NCBI RefSeq assembly: GCF_046348265.1
Contig: NZ_JAXMEO010000007.1
Length of the DNA: 64,000 bases
Source of the DNA: Pelomonas sp937871895
Lineage (GTDB): Bacteria; Pseudomonadota; Gammaproteobacteria; Burkholderiales; Burkholderiaceae_C
Direction: 5' to 3' (one strand)
The translations under genes and the position numbers were made by a program. The first letter of the stretch is position 1; every line of letters starts with the position of its first letter. Below are positions 17,303-26,725 of this stretch, one piece after another. Below the pieces are notes generated by a model. That model ran no database searches. It saw only the letters and a list, made by a program, of their open reading frames with translations, and was not told the DNA's origin.

Positions 17303-19579
17303 ATGAAATTCACTGACGGGCAGTGGCTGCTACAGCCCGGCGTCACCGCCCACTACGCCTCCGAGGCCTACACGGTTGAGGCCCGGGATGACCGCATCGT
17401 CATCCTTGCCACCTCGCGCCCCATCAAGCACCGGGGCGACACGCTGCAGGGCCCCACGCTCACGGTCGTGCTGTCTTCGCCCATCGAGGGCGTGGTGCGC
17501 GTCAGCGTCGAGCATTACAGCCACAGCACTGAGGCGCGCCTGCACATCCCCATGGTCGGTGCCGGCAAGCCCGCCGTGCAGATCACCGAGACCGACACCC
17601 ACATGACGCTCACCTCGGGCGCGCTGTCTGTGGAGGTGAAGAAGGGCGAAGGCTGGAGCCTCGTGTTCCGCGAGGGCAGCCGCATCCTGACCAAGAGCGA
17701 CTGGCGCTCGCTGGGTTACATCCAGTGGGGAGCCAAGGGCAACCACGTCCACGAACAGCTGCTGCTGCAAGTCGGCGAGTCAATCTACGGCCTCGGCGAG
17801 CGCTTCACGCCCTGGGTCAAGAACGGCCAGGTCGTCGAGAACGTCAACAAGGACGGCGGCACCGCCTGCGAGCAGGCCTACAAGAGCGTGCCCTTCTACC
17901 TGTCGAGCCGTGGCTATGGCGTGCTGGTCAACGAGGCCGGCCCCGTGTCCTTCGAGGTCGCGTCCGAGAAGACCACCCGCGTGCAGTTCAGCCGCGAGGG
18001 CGAGAGCCTCGATTACTGCGTGTTTGCCGGCCCCACGCCCAAGGACGTCATCAGCCGCCTCACCGCGCTGACGGGCCGCTCGCCGCTGCCGCCGGCCTGG
18101 ACCTTTGGCCTGTGGCTCACCACCTCCTTCACCACGCAGTACGACGAGGCGACGGTCACGCATTTCATCGACGAGATGGCCCGCCGCGACATGCCGCTGG
18201 CGGTCTTCCACTTCGACTGCTTCTGGATGCGCGAGTTCCAGTGGTGCGATTTCGAGTGGAACCCCAAGGGCTTCCCCGAGCCCGAGGCCATGCTCAAGCG
18301 CTTGCGCGACAAAGGCCTGCGTATTTCGCTCTGGATTAATCCTTACATCGCCCAGAAGTCGCCCCTCTTCCCCGAGGCTGCGGCCAAGGGCTACCTGCTC
18401 AAGCGCCCGAACGGCCAGACCTGGCAGACCGACCTCTGGCAGCCCGGCATGGGCATCGTCGACTTCACCAACCCGGCGGCCACCGCCTGGTACCAGGGTC
18501 ACCTGCGCCGACTGATGGGCATGGGCGTCGATTGCTTCAAGACCGACTTCGGCGAGCGCATCCCGGTCGAGGGCGTGGTCTATCACGACGGCTCCGACCC
18601 CGTCGAGATGCACAACCTCTACGCCCTCCAGTACAACGAGGCCGTCTTCAAGGTGATGCAGGAAGTGCGCGGGGACGAGGCCGTGGTCTTCGCCCGCTCC
18701 ACCTATGCCAGCGGCCAGCGCTTCCCGGTGCACTGGGGTGGCGACTGCTGGAGCAACTTTGAATCGATGGCCGAGAGCCTGCGCGGTGGCCTCTCGCTCA
18801 CCGCCTGCGGCTTCGCCTTCTGGAGCCACGACATCGGCGGCTTCGAGGGCAAGCCGCCGCCGGCCCTCTACAAGCGCTGGATCCAGTTCGGCCTCATGTC
18901 TTCGCACAGCCGCCTGCATGGCTCCAGCAGCTACCGGGTGCCATGGCTCGTGGACGAAGAGAGCTGCGACGTGCTGCGCGCCTTCACCCGGCTCAAGCAC
19001 CGCCTCATGCCCTATCTATTCGGGGTCGCGCATGAGGCCACGCAGACGGGCGTGCCCGTCATGCGTGCCATGGTCATCGAGCACCCGCAGGACCCCGCCT
19101 GCGTCACGCTCGACCGCCAGTACCACCTCGGCAGCCAACTGCTGGTGGCGCCCGTCTTCACCGAGAGCGGCGAGGTGGACTTCTACCTGCCCGATCAAGG
19201 CGGGGCCTGGACGCACTTGCTCTCCGGCGCCAAGCGCGCCGGCGGCCGCTGGCACCAGGAGACGCATGACTTCCTCTCCATGCCGCTCTACGTCGCGCCC
19301 GGCAGTGTCATCCCCTGGGGTGATACCGATGTGCGCCCCGACTACGACTTCGCCCACAGCGTGACGCTGCGTGTCTTCGAGCTGGCCGACGGCGCTGCGG
19401 CCGACTTCGTCGTCCCCGCGCTCGACGGCAGCATCGCCGCCAAGGGCCGCGTGGTGCGCGCTGGTGGCCGCTACACGGCGACGGTCAGCGAGGGGGCCTT
19501 GACGCAGTGGAGCCTGCAGGTCGGCGAGCAGCGCAGCAGTGTGCTGGCCAGCGGCGGGAGTCTCAGCTTCGACGCCTGA
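17303..19579 (+). CDS. yicI: GH31 alpha-xylosidase, YicI type
   Basis: Cytoplasmic retaining alpha-xylosidase (758 aa, E. coli YicI 772) that removes alpha-1,6-xylose from isoprimeverose and xyloglucan oligosaccharides. The nucleophile is D415 in CFKTDFGERIP and the acid/base is D481 in HWGGDCWSNFESM, matching E. coli D416 and D482. The N-terminal beta-sandwich, the barrel and two C-terminal beta-domains are complete. No signal peptide, so it acts on imported oligosaccharides, in contrast to the exported GH31 near 50 kb. It follows the halogenase-like gene and is the last gene of the operon; a strong hairpin follows. Confidence 0.93.
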   Translation: MKFTDGQWLLQPGVTAHYASEAYTVEARDDRIVILATSRPIKHRGDTLQGPTLTVVLSSPIEGVVRVSVEHYSHSTEARLHIPMVGAGKPAVQITETDTHMTLTSGALSVEVKKGEGWSLVFREGSRILTKSDWRSLGYIQWGAKGNHVHEQLLLQVGESIYGLGERFTPWVKNGQVVENVNKDGGTACEQAYKSVPFYLSSRGYGVLVNEAGPVSFEVASEKTTRVQFSREGESLDYCVFAGPTPKDVISRLTALTGRSPLPPAWTFGLWLTTSFTTQYDEATVTHFIDEMARRDMPLAVFHFDCFWMREFQWCDFEWNPKGFPEPEAMLKRLRDKGLRISLWINPYIAQKSPLFPEAAAKGYLLKRPNGQTWQTDLWQPGMGIVDFTNPAATAWYQGHLRRLMGMGVDCFKTDFGERIPVEGVVYHDGSDPVEMHNLYALQYNEAVFKVMQEVRGDEAVVFARSTYASGQRFPVHWGGDCWSNFESMAESLRGGLSLTACGFAFWSHDIGGFEGKPPPALYKRWIQFGLMSSHSRLHGSSSYRVPWLVDEESCDVLRAFTRLKHRLMPYLFGVAHEATQTGVPVMRAMVIEHPQDPACVTLDRQYHLGSQLLVAPVFTESGEVDFYLPDQGGAWTHLLSGAKRAGGRWHQETHDFLSMPLYVAPGSVIPWGDTDVRPDYDFAHSVTLRVFELADGAAADFVVPALDGSIAAKGRVVRAGGRYTATVSEGALTQWSLQVGEQRSSVLASGGSLSFDA

Positions 19580-19603
19580 GCGGCCTCTCGGCTTCACCTG
19601 AGC

Positions 19604-19637
19604 ACAGGGCGCCATCCGCGAGGGTGGCGCCCTGTTT
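19604..19637 (+). terminator. Rho-independent terminator after yicI
   Basis: Perfect 11-bp stem ACAGGGCGCCA / TGGCGCCCTGT with a 10-base loop, followed by TT and further T-rich sequence. It lies 24 bases after the yicI stop and ends the GH27-halogenase-yicI transcript. Confidence 0.75.
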
Positions 19638-19772
19638 CGTTGTGACGCGCCGCGTTGCGAGGGCAAGCCGCTTGAAAGCCAGTCCTCTTCACGGACCGAT
19701 GACAAAAACAGAATTGCGCGGCGTCTAAGCCCAGCGTCTAATCGCCCGCTCCCCCGACAGAGGATTTGATCG

Positions 19773-21155
19773 ATGAGCTTGAAACACTCCCTGCGCCAAT
19801 GGCTGTTGATGGGTATCGCTGGATTCATGAATATCCAGCCCGCCCTGGCCACCAACCCCTTGATCATGGATCAGTTCACCGCTGACCCGACGGCGCGGGT
19901 GTTCGAAGGCAAGATTTACGTCTACCCCTCGCACGACATCAAAGCCCCGCCGGGATTCAAAGGTAAGTCAGACTGGTTTGTGATGCCGGACTATCACGTT
20001 TTTTCGTCCGACAATCTGACGGACTGGAAAGATCACGGCATGATCATTTCGCAAACGGGTGTGGATTGGGTGGACCCCAATGCCTATGCCATGTGGGCGC
20101 CGGACTGCGTCTACAAGGACGGTAAATACTATTTCTACTTCCCGGCGATCGCAAAGCCCGCCGAAACGGCCGAGGGCAGCAACGAGAAAAAGCGCCCGGA
20201 GTTCAGAATTGGTGTGGCTGTGGCTGACAAGCCGGCAGGCCCTTTCAAGCCCCTGCCAACTTATATCCAGGGCGTGCGCGGCATCGACCCCAATGTGCTG
20301 ATCGACAAGGACGGTACGGCCTACCTGTATTACTCGGCGGGCCGAATTTACGTGGCCAAGCTCAAGCCCAATATGACGGAGATCGAGGGCGAGCCCAAGG
20401 TGATTGAGAATCTGCCGGTCAAAGGATTGGTGGAGGGGCCTTTTGTGTTTGAGCGCAATGGCATTTACTACCTGACCTATCCGCACGTCGCCAACAAGAT
20501 CGAGCGCCTGGAATACGCGATGAGCACCTCGCCCATGGGGCCGTTCAAACATGCCGGGGTGATTCTCGATGAATCCGAGAGCAATTGCTGGACGGTCCAC
20601 CATTCCATTCTGGATTGGCAGGGCCAGTCGTATCTGTTCTATCATGACCGGGATTTGTCGCCCAGTTTCGACAAGAACCGTTCAATCCGCGCCGACAAGC
20701 TGTTCTTCAACGCGGACGGCACCATTCAAAAGGTGATCCCGACGCTGCGCGGCGTGGGCTTGGTGAACGCCAAGAGCGAGATTCAAATTGACCGCTACAG
20801 CGCCCGGAGCGTGGGCAGCGTTGCGGTGACTTTCCTGGACGATGCCAACCCCCATGCCGGCTGGAAGACCACCTTTGGCAACGCCAAATCGTGGGTCCGG
20901 TTCAACGAGGTGGACTTTGGCCAAGGCGCGCAAAAGTCCATTCAGGTGCGCGCCAAGTCGGGCGCTGGCAGCGTGCTGGAGATTCGCCTAGGCAGCGCTG
21001 AGGGCCCCTTGCTCGGCCGCGTGAAGGTGGACAAGACCGCCGACTGGAAACTCTCCAGCGCAGCGGCCCAACATCTGCCGAAGGGTGTGCACGACATCGT
21101 CGTCACGCAGACCGGCGGCAAGGCCGTCGAGGTGGATTGGGTGAGCTTCCAGTAG
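19773..21155 (+). CDS. GH43 arabinofuranosidase/xylosidase with CBM6
   Basis: Exported two-domain enzyme of 460 aa. A signal peptide (LLMGIAGFMNIQPALA) precedes a GH43 five-bladed propeller (~28-330) with base D38 (ADPTARVF), pKa-modulating D172 (RGIDPNVL) and acid E221 (VEGPFVF). A C-terminal beta-sandwich (~336-460, ending VEVDWVSFQ) resembles CBM6. Likely removes alpha-L-arabinofuranose or beta-xylose from side chains. AGAGGA lies before the ATG. Its third codon positions carry more A and T than its neighbours (for example GGCATTTACTACCTG), which may mean more recent acquisition. Transcribed alone: a terminator lies upstream and a hairpin downstream. Confidence 0.88.
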   Translation: MSLKHSLRQWLLMGIAGFMNIQPALATNPLIMDQFTADPTARVFEGKIYVYPSHDIKAPPGFKGKSDWFVMPDYHVFSSDNLTDWKDHGMIISQTGVDWVDPNAYAMWAPDCVYKDGKYYFYFPAIAKPAETAEGSNEKKRPEFRIGVAVADKPAGPFKPLPTYIQGVRGIDPNVLIDKDGTAYLYYSAGRIYVAKLKPNMTEIEGEPKVIENLPVKGLVEGPFVFERNGIYYLTYPHVANKIERLEYAMSTSPMGPFKHAGVILDESESNCWTVHHSILDWQGQSYLFYHDRDLSPSFDKNRSIRADKLFFNADGTIQKVIPTLRGVGLVNAKSEIQIDRYSARSVGSVAVTFLDDANPHAGWKTTFGNAKSWVRFNEVDFGQGAQKSIQVRAKSGAGSVLEIRLGSAEGPLLGRVKVDKTADWKLSSAAAQHLPKGVHDIVVTQTGGKAVEVDWVSFQ

Positions 21156-21206
21156 TTTGGGCGGTGCGCGGCCAAGCGCAGCCACACGCTCGGCGTTGGC
21201 CTGCAA

Positions 21207-21224
21207 GCCCGGCCCGAGCCGGGC
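21207..21224. terminator. Possible bidirectional terminator between convergent genes
   Basis: A 7-bp perfect stem GCCCGGC / GCCGGGC with a CCGA loop in the 78-base gap between the GH43 and PEP-CTERM genes, which converge here. No U-run on either side, so support is moderate. Confidence 0.4.
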
Positions 21225-21233
21225 GAGTCTTGA

Positions 21234-22115
21234 TCAATGCTGCGGCCGGCTGGTCCTTCGGCGCAGCAGCGGCAGGCAGGCCAGGCCCAAGGCCCACAGC
21301 GCGAGGCTGCCAGGCTCGGGCACTGCGGCGATGGGCGCGCGCGAGAAGCTGACGGTCACGTGCAGGTCGGCTCGGCCATGGCCGCTGGCGCTGCCGTACT
21401 CGCGCAGGCCGAGCGCGCCCATGATGCCGGTCTGCAGCGTGGTCGCGTCCCAGTAGTCTGCGGCGGTCAGTACGCCCTCAAAGCTGCCACTGCTGTTGGG
21501 GCTTGGCCCGTACCAGTTGCCCCAGCCCCAGGCACTCGGGCGGCCCATGCCCACCTGCAGCCAGGGCGGATCGCCGTCGACGCTGAAGCCCTCTGACACT
21601 GAGAGTGACCAGTCAAGCCGCCAGTAGATGGGCGGTTGGCCTGGGCCGCCAGCGCTGAAGCGTGTCAAGGCGCTGAACTGGGTGACGGGGTTCATCGCCA
21701 TGTTGTCGTTGTTGTTGGCCAGCACGGCCCAGAGGTGCAGGTGGCTCGTCGCGACGACGCTGCCTGCTGCGTCCAAGTCGAGCACCGGCGCGGCGGTGAA
21801 ACTGCCGCCCGCCCCGGTCGCCTCCAAGGGATGCATGTAGGACCAGCTCATCGTGCTGCCCTGGAGGTAGATGCTGGAGCAATCACCCGCGCAGCTCGTG
21901 GTGCCGGCCGCGCCGCTCCAGGTCATCGCCGTGCCTGCGGCCCCGTTGGTGTACCAGGTGCCGGCGCTGTAGTCGTTGCCGACTCTGGCTCGGGCGTAGT
22001 TCGGCACGCCAGCCACTTCCCAGGCTTGTGCCTGGCCTTGGGCGCTCGCGGCGGTGGGGATCAAGCTAGCGGAAAGCAAGGCCAGCGCAAGCAGGGGCAG
22101 TCGGGCGAGTGTCAC
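21234..22115 (-). CDS. PEP-CTERM sorting-domain exported protein
   Basis: A 293-aa exported protein with a signal peptide (LPLLALALLSASLIPTAASAQ) and a C-terminal sorting signal: VPEPGSLALWALGLACLPLLRRR, i.e. the PEP motif, a hydrophobic helix and an Arg cluster. Such proteins are processed by an exosortase and usually end up in the cell envelope or exopolysaccharide matrix. The central region is Gly/Ser/Trp-rich, predicted beta, with no recognisable enzyme motif. Function unknown. No exosortase gene is in the window. Its start region diverges from the acetyltransferase gene. Confidence 0.85.
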   Translation of the reverse strand: MTLARLPLLALALLSASLIPTAASAQGQAQAWEVAGVPNYARARVGNDYSAGTWYTNGAAGTAMTWSGAAGTTSCAGDCSSIYLQGSTMSWSYMHPLEATGAGGSFTAAPVLDLDAAGSVVATSHLHLWAVLANNNDNMAMNPVTQFSALTRFSAGGPGQPPIYWRLDWSLSVSEGFSVDGDPPWLQVGMGRPSAWGWGNWYGPSPNSSGSFEGVLTAADYWDATTLQTGIMGALGLREYGSASGHGRADLHVTVSFSRAPIAAVPEPGSLALWALGLACLPLLRRRTSRPQH

Positions 22116-22284
22116 GATGAGCTCCGTGGGTGTGGATGCTGCGGTAAGCGCGAATCGCGGGGCGGAGAGCTCAGTGTGGTGCCCCCCTTGTTCGCGGGGG
22201 GCGGGGTGGCAGAGCGCTTCGGCCGGGGCTTGCGTGGCAGCCGTTGCAAACTCCCGGGCTCACACGCTTCGAGATGGCCCCCGC

Positions 22285-22854
22285 ATGCCCGCTCCGCTGA
22301 TGACGTCCGTGCCCTTGCTGCTCGATACCCCGCGCCTGCACCTGCGCCCGTTCACCGAGGCCGACGCGCCCGCCTTGCATGAGGCCTTGGTCGAGTCCCT
22401 CGACACGCTGCGCGAGCACTTGTGGTTCCTGCCCTGGGTGGCCGAGGAGCAGACGCTGGCGTCGGCACTCGCGCGCTGCCGGCGCGCGGCAGGCAACTTC
22501 CTGCTGCGCACCGACCTGCCCTACCTGGCGTTTGCGCGCGACAGCGGCCGGCTGGTCGGCTCGGTGGGTCTGCATCGCACGGACTGGGACCTGCCCAAGA
22601 CCGAGGTGGGCTATTGGATCCGTACGAGCGAAACAGGGCGCGGCTACGCCAGCGAAGGCGTGCGGGCGCTGAGCGACTGGGCGCTGCATACCCTGGGCGC
22701 GCAGCGCGTGGAGTTGGTGACGGACGAACTCAACACCGGCTCACGCGCCGTGGCCGAGCGCTGCGGCTTTGTGCTGGAGGGCGTGCACCGCAACACCATG
22801 CGTGCGCCGGATGGGCGGCTGAGCCATAGCGTGGTCTATGCGCGTTTGCCTTAG
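22285..22854 (+). CDS. GNAT acetyltransferase, RimJ/RimL type
   Basis: A 189-aa N-acetyltransferase. It begins LLLDTPRLHLRPFTEADAPALHEAL, has the acetyl-CoA-binding region VGYWIRTSETGRGYASEGVRALSDWA, and ends with ELVTDELNTGSRAVAERCGFVLEG, all typical of the RimJ/RimL branch acting on protein N-termini or small amines. Start at MPAPLM; a second possible ATG is 15 bases downstream. A longer upstream frame exists but reads through Cys/Gly-rich sequence unlike the family. Target unknown. Confidence 0.85.
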   Translation: MPAPLMTSVPLLLDTPRLHLRPFTEADAPALHEALVESLDTLREHLWFLPWVAEEQTLASALARCRRAAGNFLLRTDLPYLAFARDSGRLVGSVGLHRTDWDLPKTEVGYWIRTSETGRGYASEGVRALSDWALHTLGAQRVELVTDELNTGSRAVAERCGFVLEGVHRNTMRAPDGRLSHSVVYARLP

Positions 22855-22905
22855 GGCCTGTTGATACGACGGGAATGGGTCGCATCCAGCGTTCGATCGT
22901 CGGCT

Positions 22906-23409
22906 TCAGAGATCGCCCAGCGGCACATGGGCGCCGCGTTTGTCGGCGTCCAGCACCTTGATCAGCCGCGCCAGATCCACCTCCAGCCTTTCCAGCGATT
23001 CCGCATCAAGCGCAGCCAGCGCCTCGGGGAGCACTCCAGTGAAGGGGCCTGGGCTTCGTTTCAACAATTTGGCGCCGGCAGGCAGCAAGCGCAGCCCCAC
23101 GGCACGACGATCAACCTCGCTTCTGGTGGCGGCGACGAGCTCACGCTCGACCAGCGACTTCACCAGGTTACTGGCAGTGGGCTGCCGAATATTCAGCGCA
23201 GTGGCAAGGTCGCCCATGCCGATGCCCGGTGCATCCCGGATAACGCCGAGCGCCCACAGCTGAGCCCCGCCGAGCCCCACCTTTTTCTCAACGCGCTGGA
23301 AGTGCGTCTTGACCGCATTGAAGATCTGCCGGAACTGCCGCAGCACGCGGGCTGCGGCTTCGGGATCGAGGTCGGCGCGGCCGCGCCGGGCTCGCTTGAT
23401 TGCACTCAT
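22906..23409 (-). CDS. MarR-family transcriptional regulator
   Basis: A 167-aa winged-helix regulator. The core helix-turn-helix and wing (~65-115) read GMGDLATALNIRQPTASNLVKSLVERELVAATRSEVDRRAVGLRLLPAG, the classic MarR pattern including the D-R-R wing motif. The N-terminus is basic (KRARRGRAD). It converges with the acetyltransferase gene and lies downstream of otsB on the same strand, but a 164-base gap makes co-transcription uncertain. The effector cannot be predicted. Confidence 0.85.
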   Translation of the reverse strand: MSAIKRARRGRADLDPEAAARVLRQFRQIFNAVKTHFQRVEKKVGLGGAQLWALGVIRDAPGIGMGDLATALNIRQPTASNLVKSLVERELVAATRSEVDRRAVGLRLLPAGAKLLKRSPGPFTGVLPEALAALDAESLERLEVDLARLIKVLDADKRGAHVPLGDL

Positions 23410-23573
23410 GGGCGAATCATATTTTTGGTGCGTCCGGCACCTTCGCTCGGCGCTCGCCCTGAGCTGCGAAGGCCAGCTTGGTGAAGGCTTGGGGCGTCAT
23501 GCTGCGGCGATCTGCGCTTTTCCTCACAGCACCGCTCCTCGATTTGAATACCCGTGCTGAGGCCTCAACGACC

Positions 23574-24338
23574 TCAGCCCGTGGGCGCTTCCAGCAGCGC
23601 GATCATGCGGTCGAGGAGCAAGGCCATTTCATTTGGGCTGTCCAGGTAGAAGCGCGCTGCCGAGGGAGGATCTGTTCTGCCGACTTTGATGGTCAGCCAG
23701 TTGGGCGGTGCGCGTTCAAACACCGGCTCGTCATTGATGTCGTCGCCGACAAAGATCGCTGTGTCGCACTGTGCAAGTTCAGCCAGGCGATGCACCGCAT
23801 CCGCCTTGTTCGGTGCTGTCGAGGCAACGATGTTGAACACCCGCTTGCCACCGAAGACATGCAGCTCGGGACCGGCCTGCCGCAGGATCTCTTCGAGCCT
23901 CTGCTCCGCCCGTGCCTGATCCGGTGCCAGCCGGTAGTGCAGGGCCAGCGAGTGGCGCTTGTCTTCCACCTGTACGCCGAGCAACTGCAACTCGGGTTGG
24001 AAGGCTCGAAGCCAGGCGCGAGCGTCTTCAAGCGCTGCGTGCCACGGCGATTCGTCGTTGCTGGCCTCGGTTTCAGCGCCATGGCTGCCCACGATGTAGG
24101 CGGGCTCGAAGCCGAGTCGGGTCCGAACGTCTGCAACCTCGCGCCCCGTCACGATCGCGACCGGCCGTTGGCCTGCCAGCTTGCGCAAGCGCGCGGCGAC
24201 CCCCGGGGCCATGCGGGCCTGATCCGGGCGCGCGACGATGGGTGCCAGGGTGCCGTCGAAGTCAAAGGCCAGCAGCGGGCGCGCGTGCATCGTGGCCGCC
24301 AACTGAAGCTCACCTGCCGGGCTCAACACATGGCGCAT
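23574..24338 (-). CDS. otsB: Trehalose-6-phosphate phosphatase
   Basis: HAD-superfamily phosphatase that turns trehalose 6-phosphate into trehalose. Motif I is LAFDFDGTLAP with nucleophile D26 and D28, motif II lies in AIVTGRE, and motif IV is FVGDDINDEPVF. The length (254 aa) is normal. The ATG at 24338 was chosen because it lies just after the otsA stop (14-base gap), while the longer open frame upstream overlaps otsA in another frame. Cytoplasmic, unlike the membrane-anchored OtsA it follows. Role: compatible-solute synthesis in osmotic or desiccation stress. Confidence 0.92.
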   Translation of the reverse strand: MRHVLSPAGELQLAATMHARPLLAFDFDGTLAPIVARPDQARMAPGVAARLRKLAGQRPVAIVTGREVADVRTRLGFEPAYIVGSHGAETEASNDESPWHAALEDARAWLRAFQPELQLLGVQVEDKRHSLALHYRLAPDQARAEQRLEEILRQAGPELHVFGGKRVFNIVASTAPNKADAVHRLAELAQCDTAIFVGDDINDEPVFERAPPNWLTIKVGRTDPPSAARFYLDSPNEMALLLDRMIALLEAPTG

Positions 24339-24352
24339 CTGGGCCTCGCGCT

Positions 24353-26692
24353 TCAGCGTTCGCCAAGCCGTCGCACCCGAGCCTCCACCCGAGCTCGCAA
24401 GCGCCACCGGCCGGCGTCCGAGAGCATGCGGCCTGCCCACCGGAACACGTTGAACTCGCGCACGGTGCTGCGCAGGCTGGCCATGCGCTCGCGCTGCTCG
24501 GCGGCAGGCATGAGCGCTGCGCGCAGCAAGGCATCCGCCGTTTCTTCGACGTGGTACGGGTTGACGATCAGGGCTTCGGTCATCTCGCGCGCGGCGCCGG
24601 CAAAGCGGCTCAGCACCAGGACGCCCTGCTGATCGTCGCGCGCGGCGACGAACTCCTTGCACACCAGATTCATGCCGTCATGCAGGCTCGTGACCACGCA
24701 GATGTCCGCTGCGCGGAACAGCTCGTTCACCGCTTCGGTTTCATGGTGCTGGGCCAGCAGATGGATGGGTTGGTAGCCGGGGCGCGAGAAGCGCGCGTTG
24801 ATGCGTTCCGTCATGCGCTCCACACGCTCCTGAAAGTTGCGGTAGTCGTCCAGCGCCGCGCGGGTCGGTGCGGCGACCTGCACGAAGACGAAGCGCCCGA
24901 TCCATTCCGGCGCCTTCTCCAGCATCCGCTCCACGGCATTGAGCCGTTCGATGATGCCCTTCGTGTAGTCGAAGCGGTCGATGCCGATGGCCAGACAGCA
25001 GTCCGCCGGAAGCTGCAGCCGATCTGTCACGCGTTGACGGCATTGCGCCGGGGGTGGCCAAGCGGCGGTCAATGCCTCCTGGGGCCATTCGATCGAGATG
25101 GGGTAGCTTTCGACCAGGGTCTCTTTGTCCTGGTAGCTGATGGTGGAGTGCTCGTCCTCGATCCGTGCCTCCAGGTAGCGATCGACGGTCTCCATGAAGT
25201 TCTTGCAATGGAAGCGGGTATGGAAGCCGAGGATGGTGCTCCCCAGCATGCCTTGCAGGATCTCGCGTCGCCACGGACAGATGCCGAACGACTCTGGGTT
25301 GGGCCAGGGGATGTGCCAGAAGGTGAGGATGGTGGCTTGGGGCAGACGTTCGCGAATCATGGCCGGCAGCAACGCGAAGTGGTAGTCCTGCACCAGGACG
25401 ACCGGATCCTCGCTGCGGGCTTCGGCCACCACGGCGTCGGCAAATCGCTGGTTGACCCGCTTGTAGGCTTCCCAGTCTGATTCGCGGAAGACGGGGCGCA
25501 CGTGCGCCACATGGCACAGCGGCCACATGCCTTCATTCGCAAAGCCGTAGTAATAGCCTTGTTCTTCCTCGGGGGTCAGCCAGATGCGGCGCAGCTGGTA
25601 GTCCTCATGTCCTGGCGGCACGCCCACGCGATCAGAAGCATCCACCACCTCGCGGTCTGCGCTGCCGCTGCCATGCGCGATCCAGGTGCCTGAGCAAGCG
25701 CGCATGACGGGCTCCACCGCTGTCACAAGCCCACTCGCAGGCCGCTTCACGACGATGCCATCCGCGCCCTGTTCATGGATATAGGGCTCGCGGTTCGACA
25801 CCACGATCACCTGGTCACCACGCAGCTGCGTATGCAACAGCATCCGAAGTCGTTCGCCATTCCAGTCCACCTCGGGCCCCTGCATGCGCCGGTACTCGTC
25901 TTCCAGGTCTCGCAAGCTGGCGCGGAGGTCGTCCACAAACGGCGCCAGTTCGGGCGGCGGCAGCATGGGGCTGAGCAGGCCTTCACCGCGCATCACGGCG
26001 CGCACGCCATTCACCCAGCCGCGCCAGCTCAACTGCGCCACCACGACCGTGATCAATGCGATCAGGAAGCCGAGACTGGCGATAAAGCCGATCAGGTACT
26101 GCCGCGTGTCCTGGCTGCGCTTCTCGATGAAGCTGAGGTCATGGAGCAGGACCAGTCGACCGACCAGCTGAGGCTCCGGTGGCGCGACGGCGGGCACGAC
26201 GTCGGACTCGGGCGCGCTGGATGCTGCGGCGGGGTCCACGATGGCCGCGCTGGCCGCCGCGGCGGCGTCGGCCACCCGCACTTGCCCCATGACTGCATGG
26301 ACACCGACATGGACGGCGCCCCCCGCCAAATCAAGACGATGGTCCGGACGGCTCGACAGCTCCAGGCTGTGCGCGCAACTGAGGTCGGCCGGGAACGCGC
26401 GCGTGCGCTGCAGAACCTGCCCATCAAGGCCGCAGACGGCAATGGCGAACAGCCGCTCGTCCTGGATGGTGCGGTCGAACAGGGCCTCCAGGCGTTCGGG
26501 CTTGCCGCTCAGCAAGGCGTCTGCCACTGAATCGGACAGCGCGGTGGCCACCAGCACGCCGCGACTGTTCAGGTCGCGGGAGAACCAGCGCAGCGTGACC
26601 TGATCGAGCAGGGGCACGGCAACGTAGGCAGCGGCCACGAGGGTCAGCGCAAGCGGGAACAGGAACCGGAGTTGCAGCCGGAGTGTCTTCAT
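24353..26692 (-). CDS. otsA: Membrane-anchored trehalose-6-phosphate synthase with sensor-like N-terminus
   Basis: GT20 synthase joining UDP-glucose and glucose 6-phosphate. At 779 aa it is about 300 residues longer than plain OtsA (~470). The extra N-terminus has a membrane segment (~9-30), an outside loop (~31-195; LNSRGVLVATALSDSVADALLSG, GLDGQVLQRTRAFP), a second membrane segment (~200-222) and a HAMP-like linker (~223-275). This is the layout of bacterial sensor proteins. The GT20 domain starts near residue 293 (VIVVSNREPYIHE) and holds WHIPWPNPESFG, GIDRFDYTKGI and SLHDGMNLVCKEFVA. Start ATG at 26692; the longer open frame upstream overlaps the divergent promoter. Inference: a periplasmic signal may control synthase activity. 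Confidence 0.9.
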   Translation of the reverse strand: MKTLRLQLRFLFPLALTLVAAAYVAVPLLDQVTLRWFSRDLNSRGVLVATALSDSVADALLSGKPERLEALFDRTIQDERLFAIAVCGLDGQVLQRTRAFPADLSCAHSLELSSRPDHRLDLAGGAVHVGVHAVMGQVRVADAAAAASAAIVDPAAASSAPESDVVPAVAPPEPQLVGRLVLLHDLSFIEKRSQDTRQYLIGFIASLGFLIALITVVVAQLSWRGWVNGVRAVMRGEGLLSPMLPPPELAPFVDDLRASLRDLEDEYRRMQGPEVDWNGERLRMLLHTQLRGDQVIVVSNREPYIHEQGADGIVVKRPASGLVTAVEPVMRACSGTWIAHGSGSADREVVDASDRVGVPPGHEDYQLRRIWLTPEEEQGYYYGFANEGMWPLCHVAHVRPVFRESDWEAYKRVNQRFADAVVAEARSEDPVVLVQDYHFALLPAMIRERLPQATILTFWHIPWPNPESFGICPWRREILQGMLGSTILGFHTRFHCKNFMETVDRYLEARIEDEHSTISYQDKETLVESYPISIEWPQEALTAAWPPPAQCRQRVTDRLQLPADCCLAIGIDRFDYTKGIIERLNAVERMLEKAPEWIGRFVFVQVAAPTRAALDDYRNFQERVERMTERINARFSRPGYQPIHLLAQHHETEAVNELFRAADICVVTSLHDGMNLVCKEFVAARDDQQGVLVLSRFAGAAREMTEALIVNPYHVEETADALLRAALMPAAEQRERMASLRSTVREFNVFRWAGRMLSDAGRWRLRARVEARVRRLGER

Positions 26693-26725
26693 GGCGGGCT
26701 TTGTTGCACTGTGCCGAGCTGCTGC

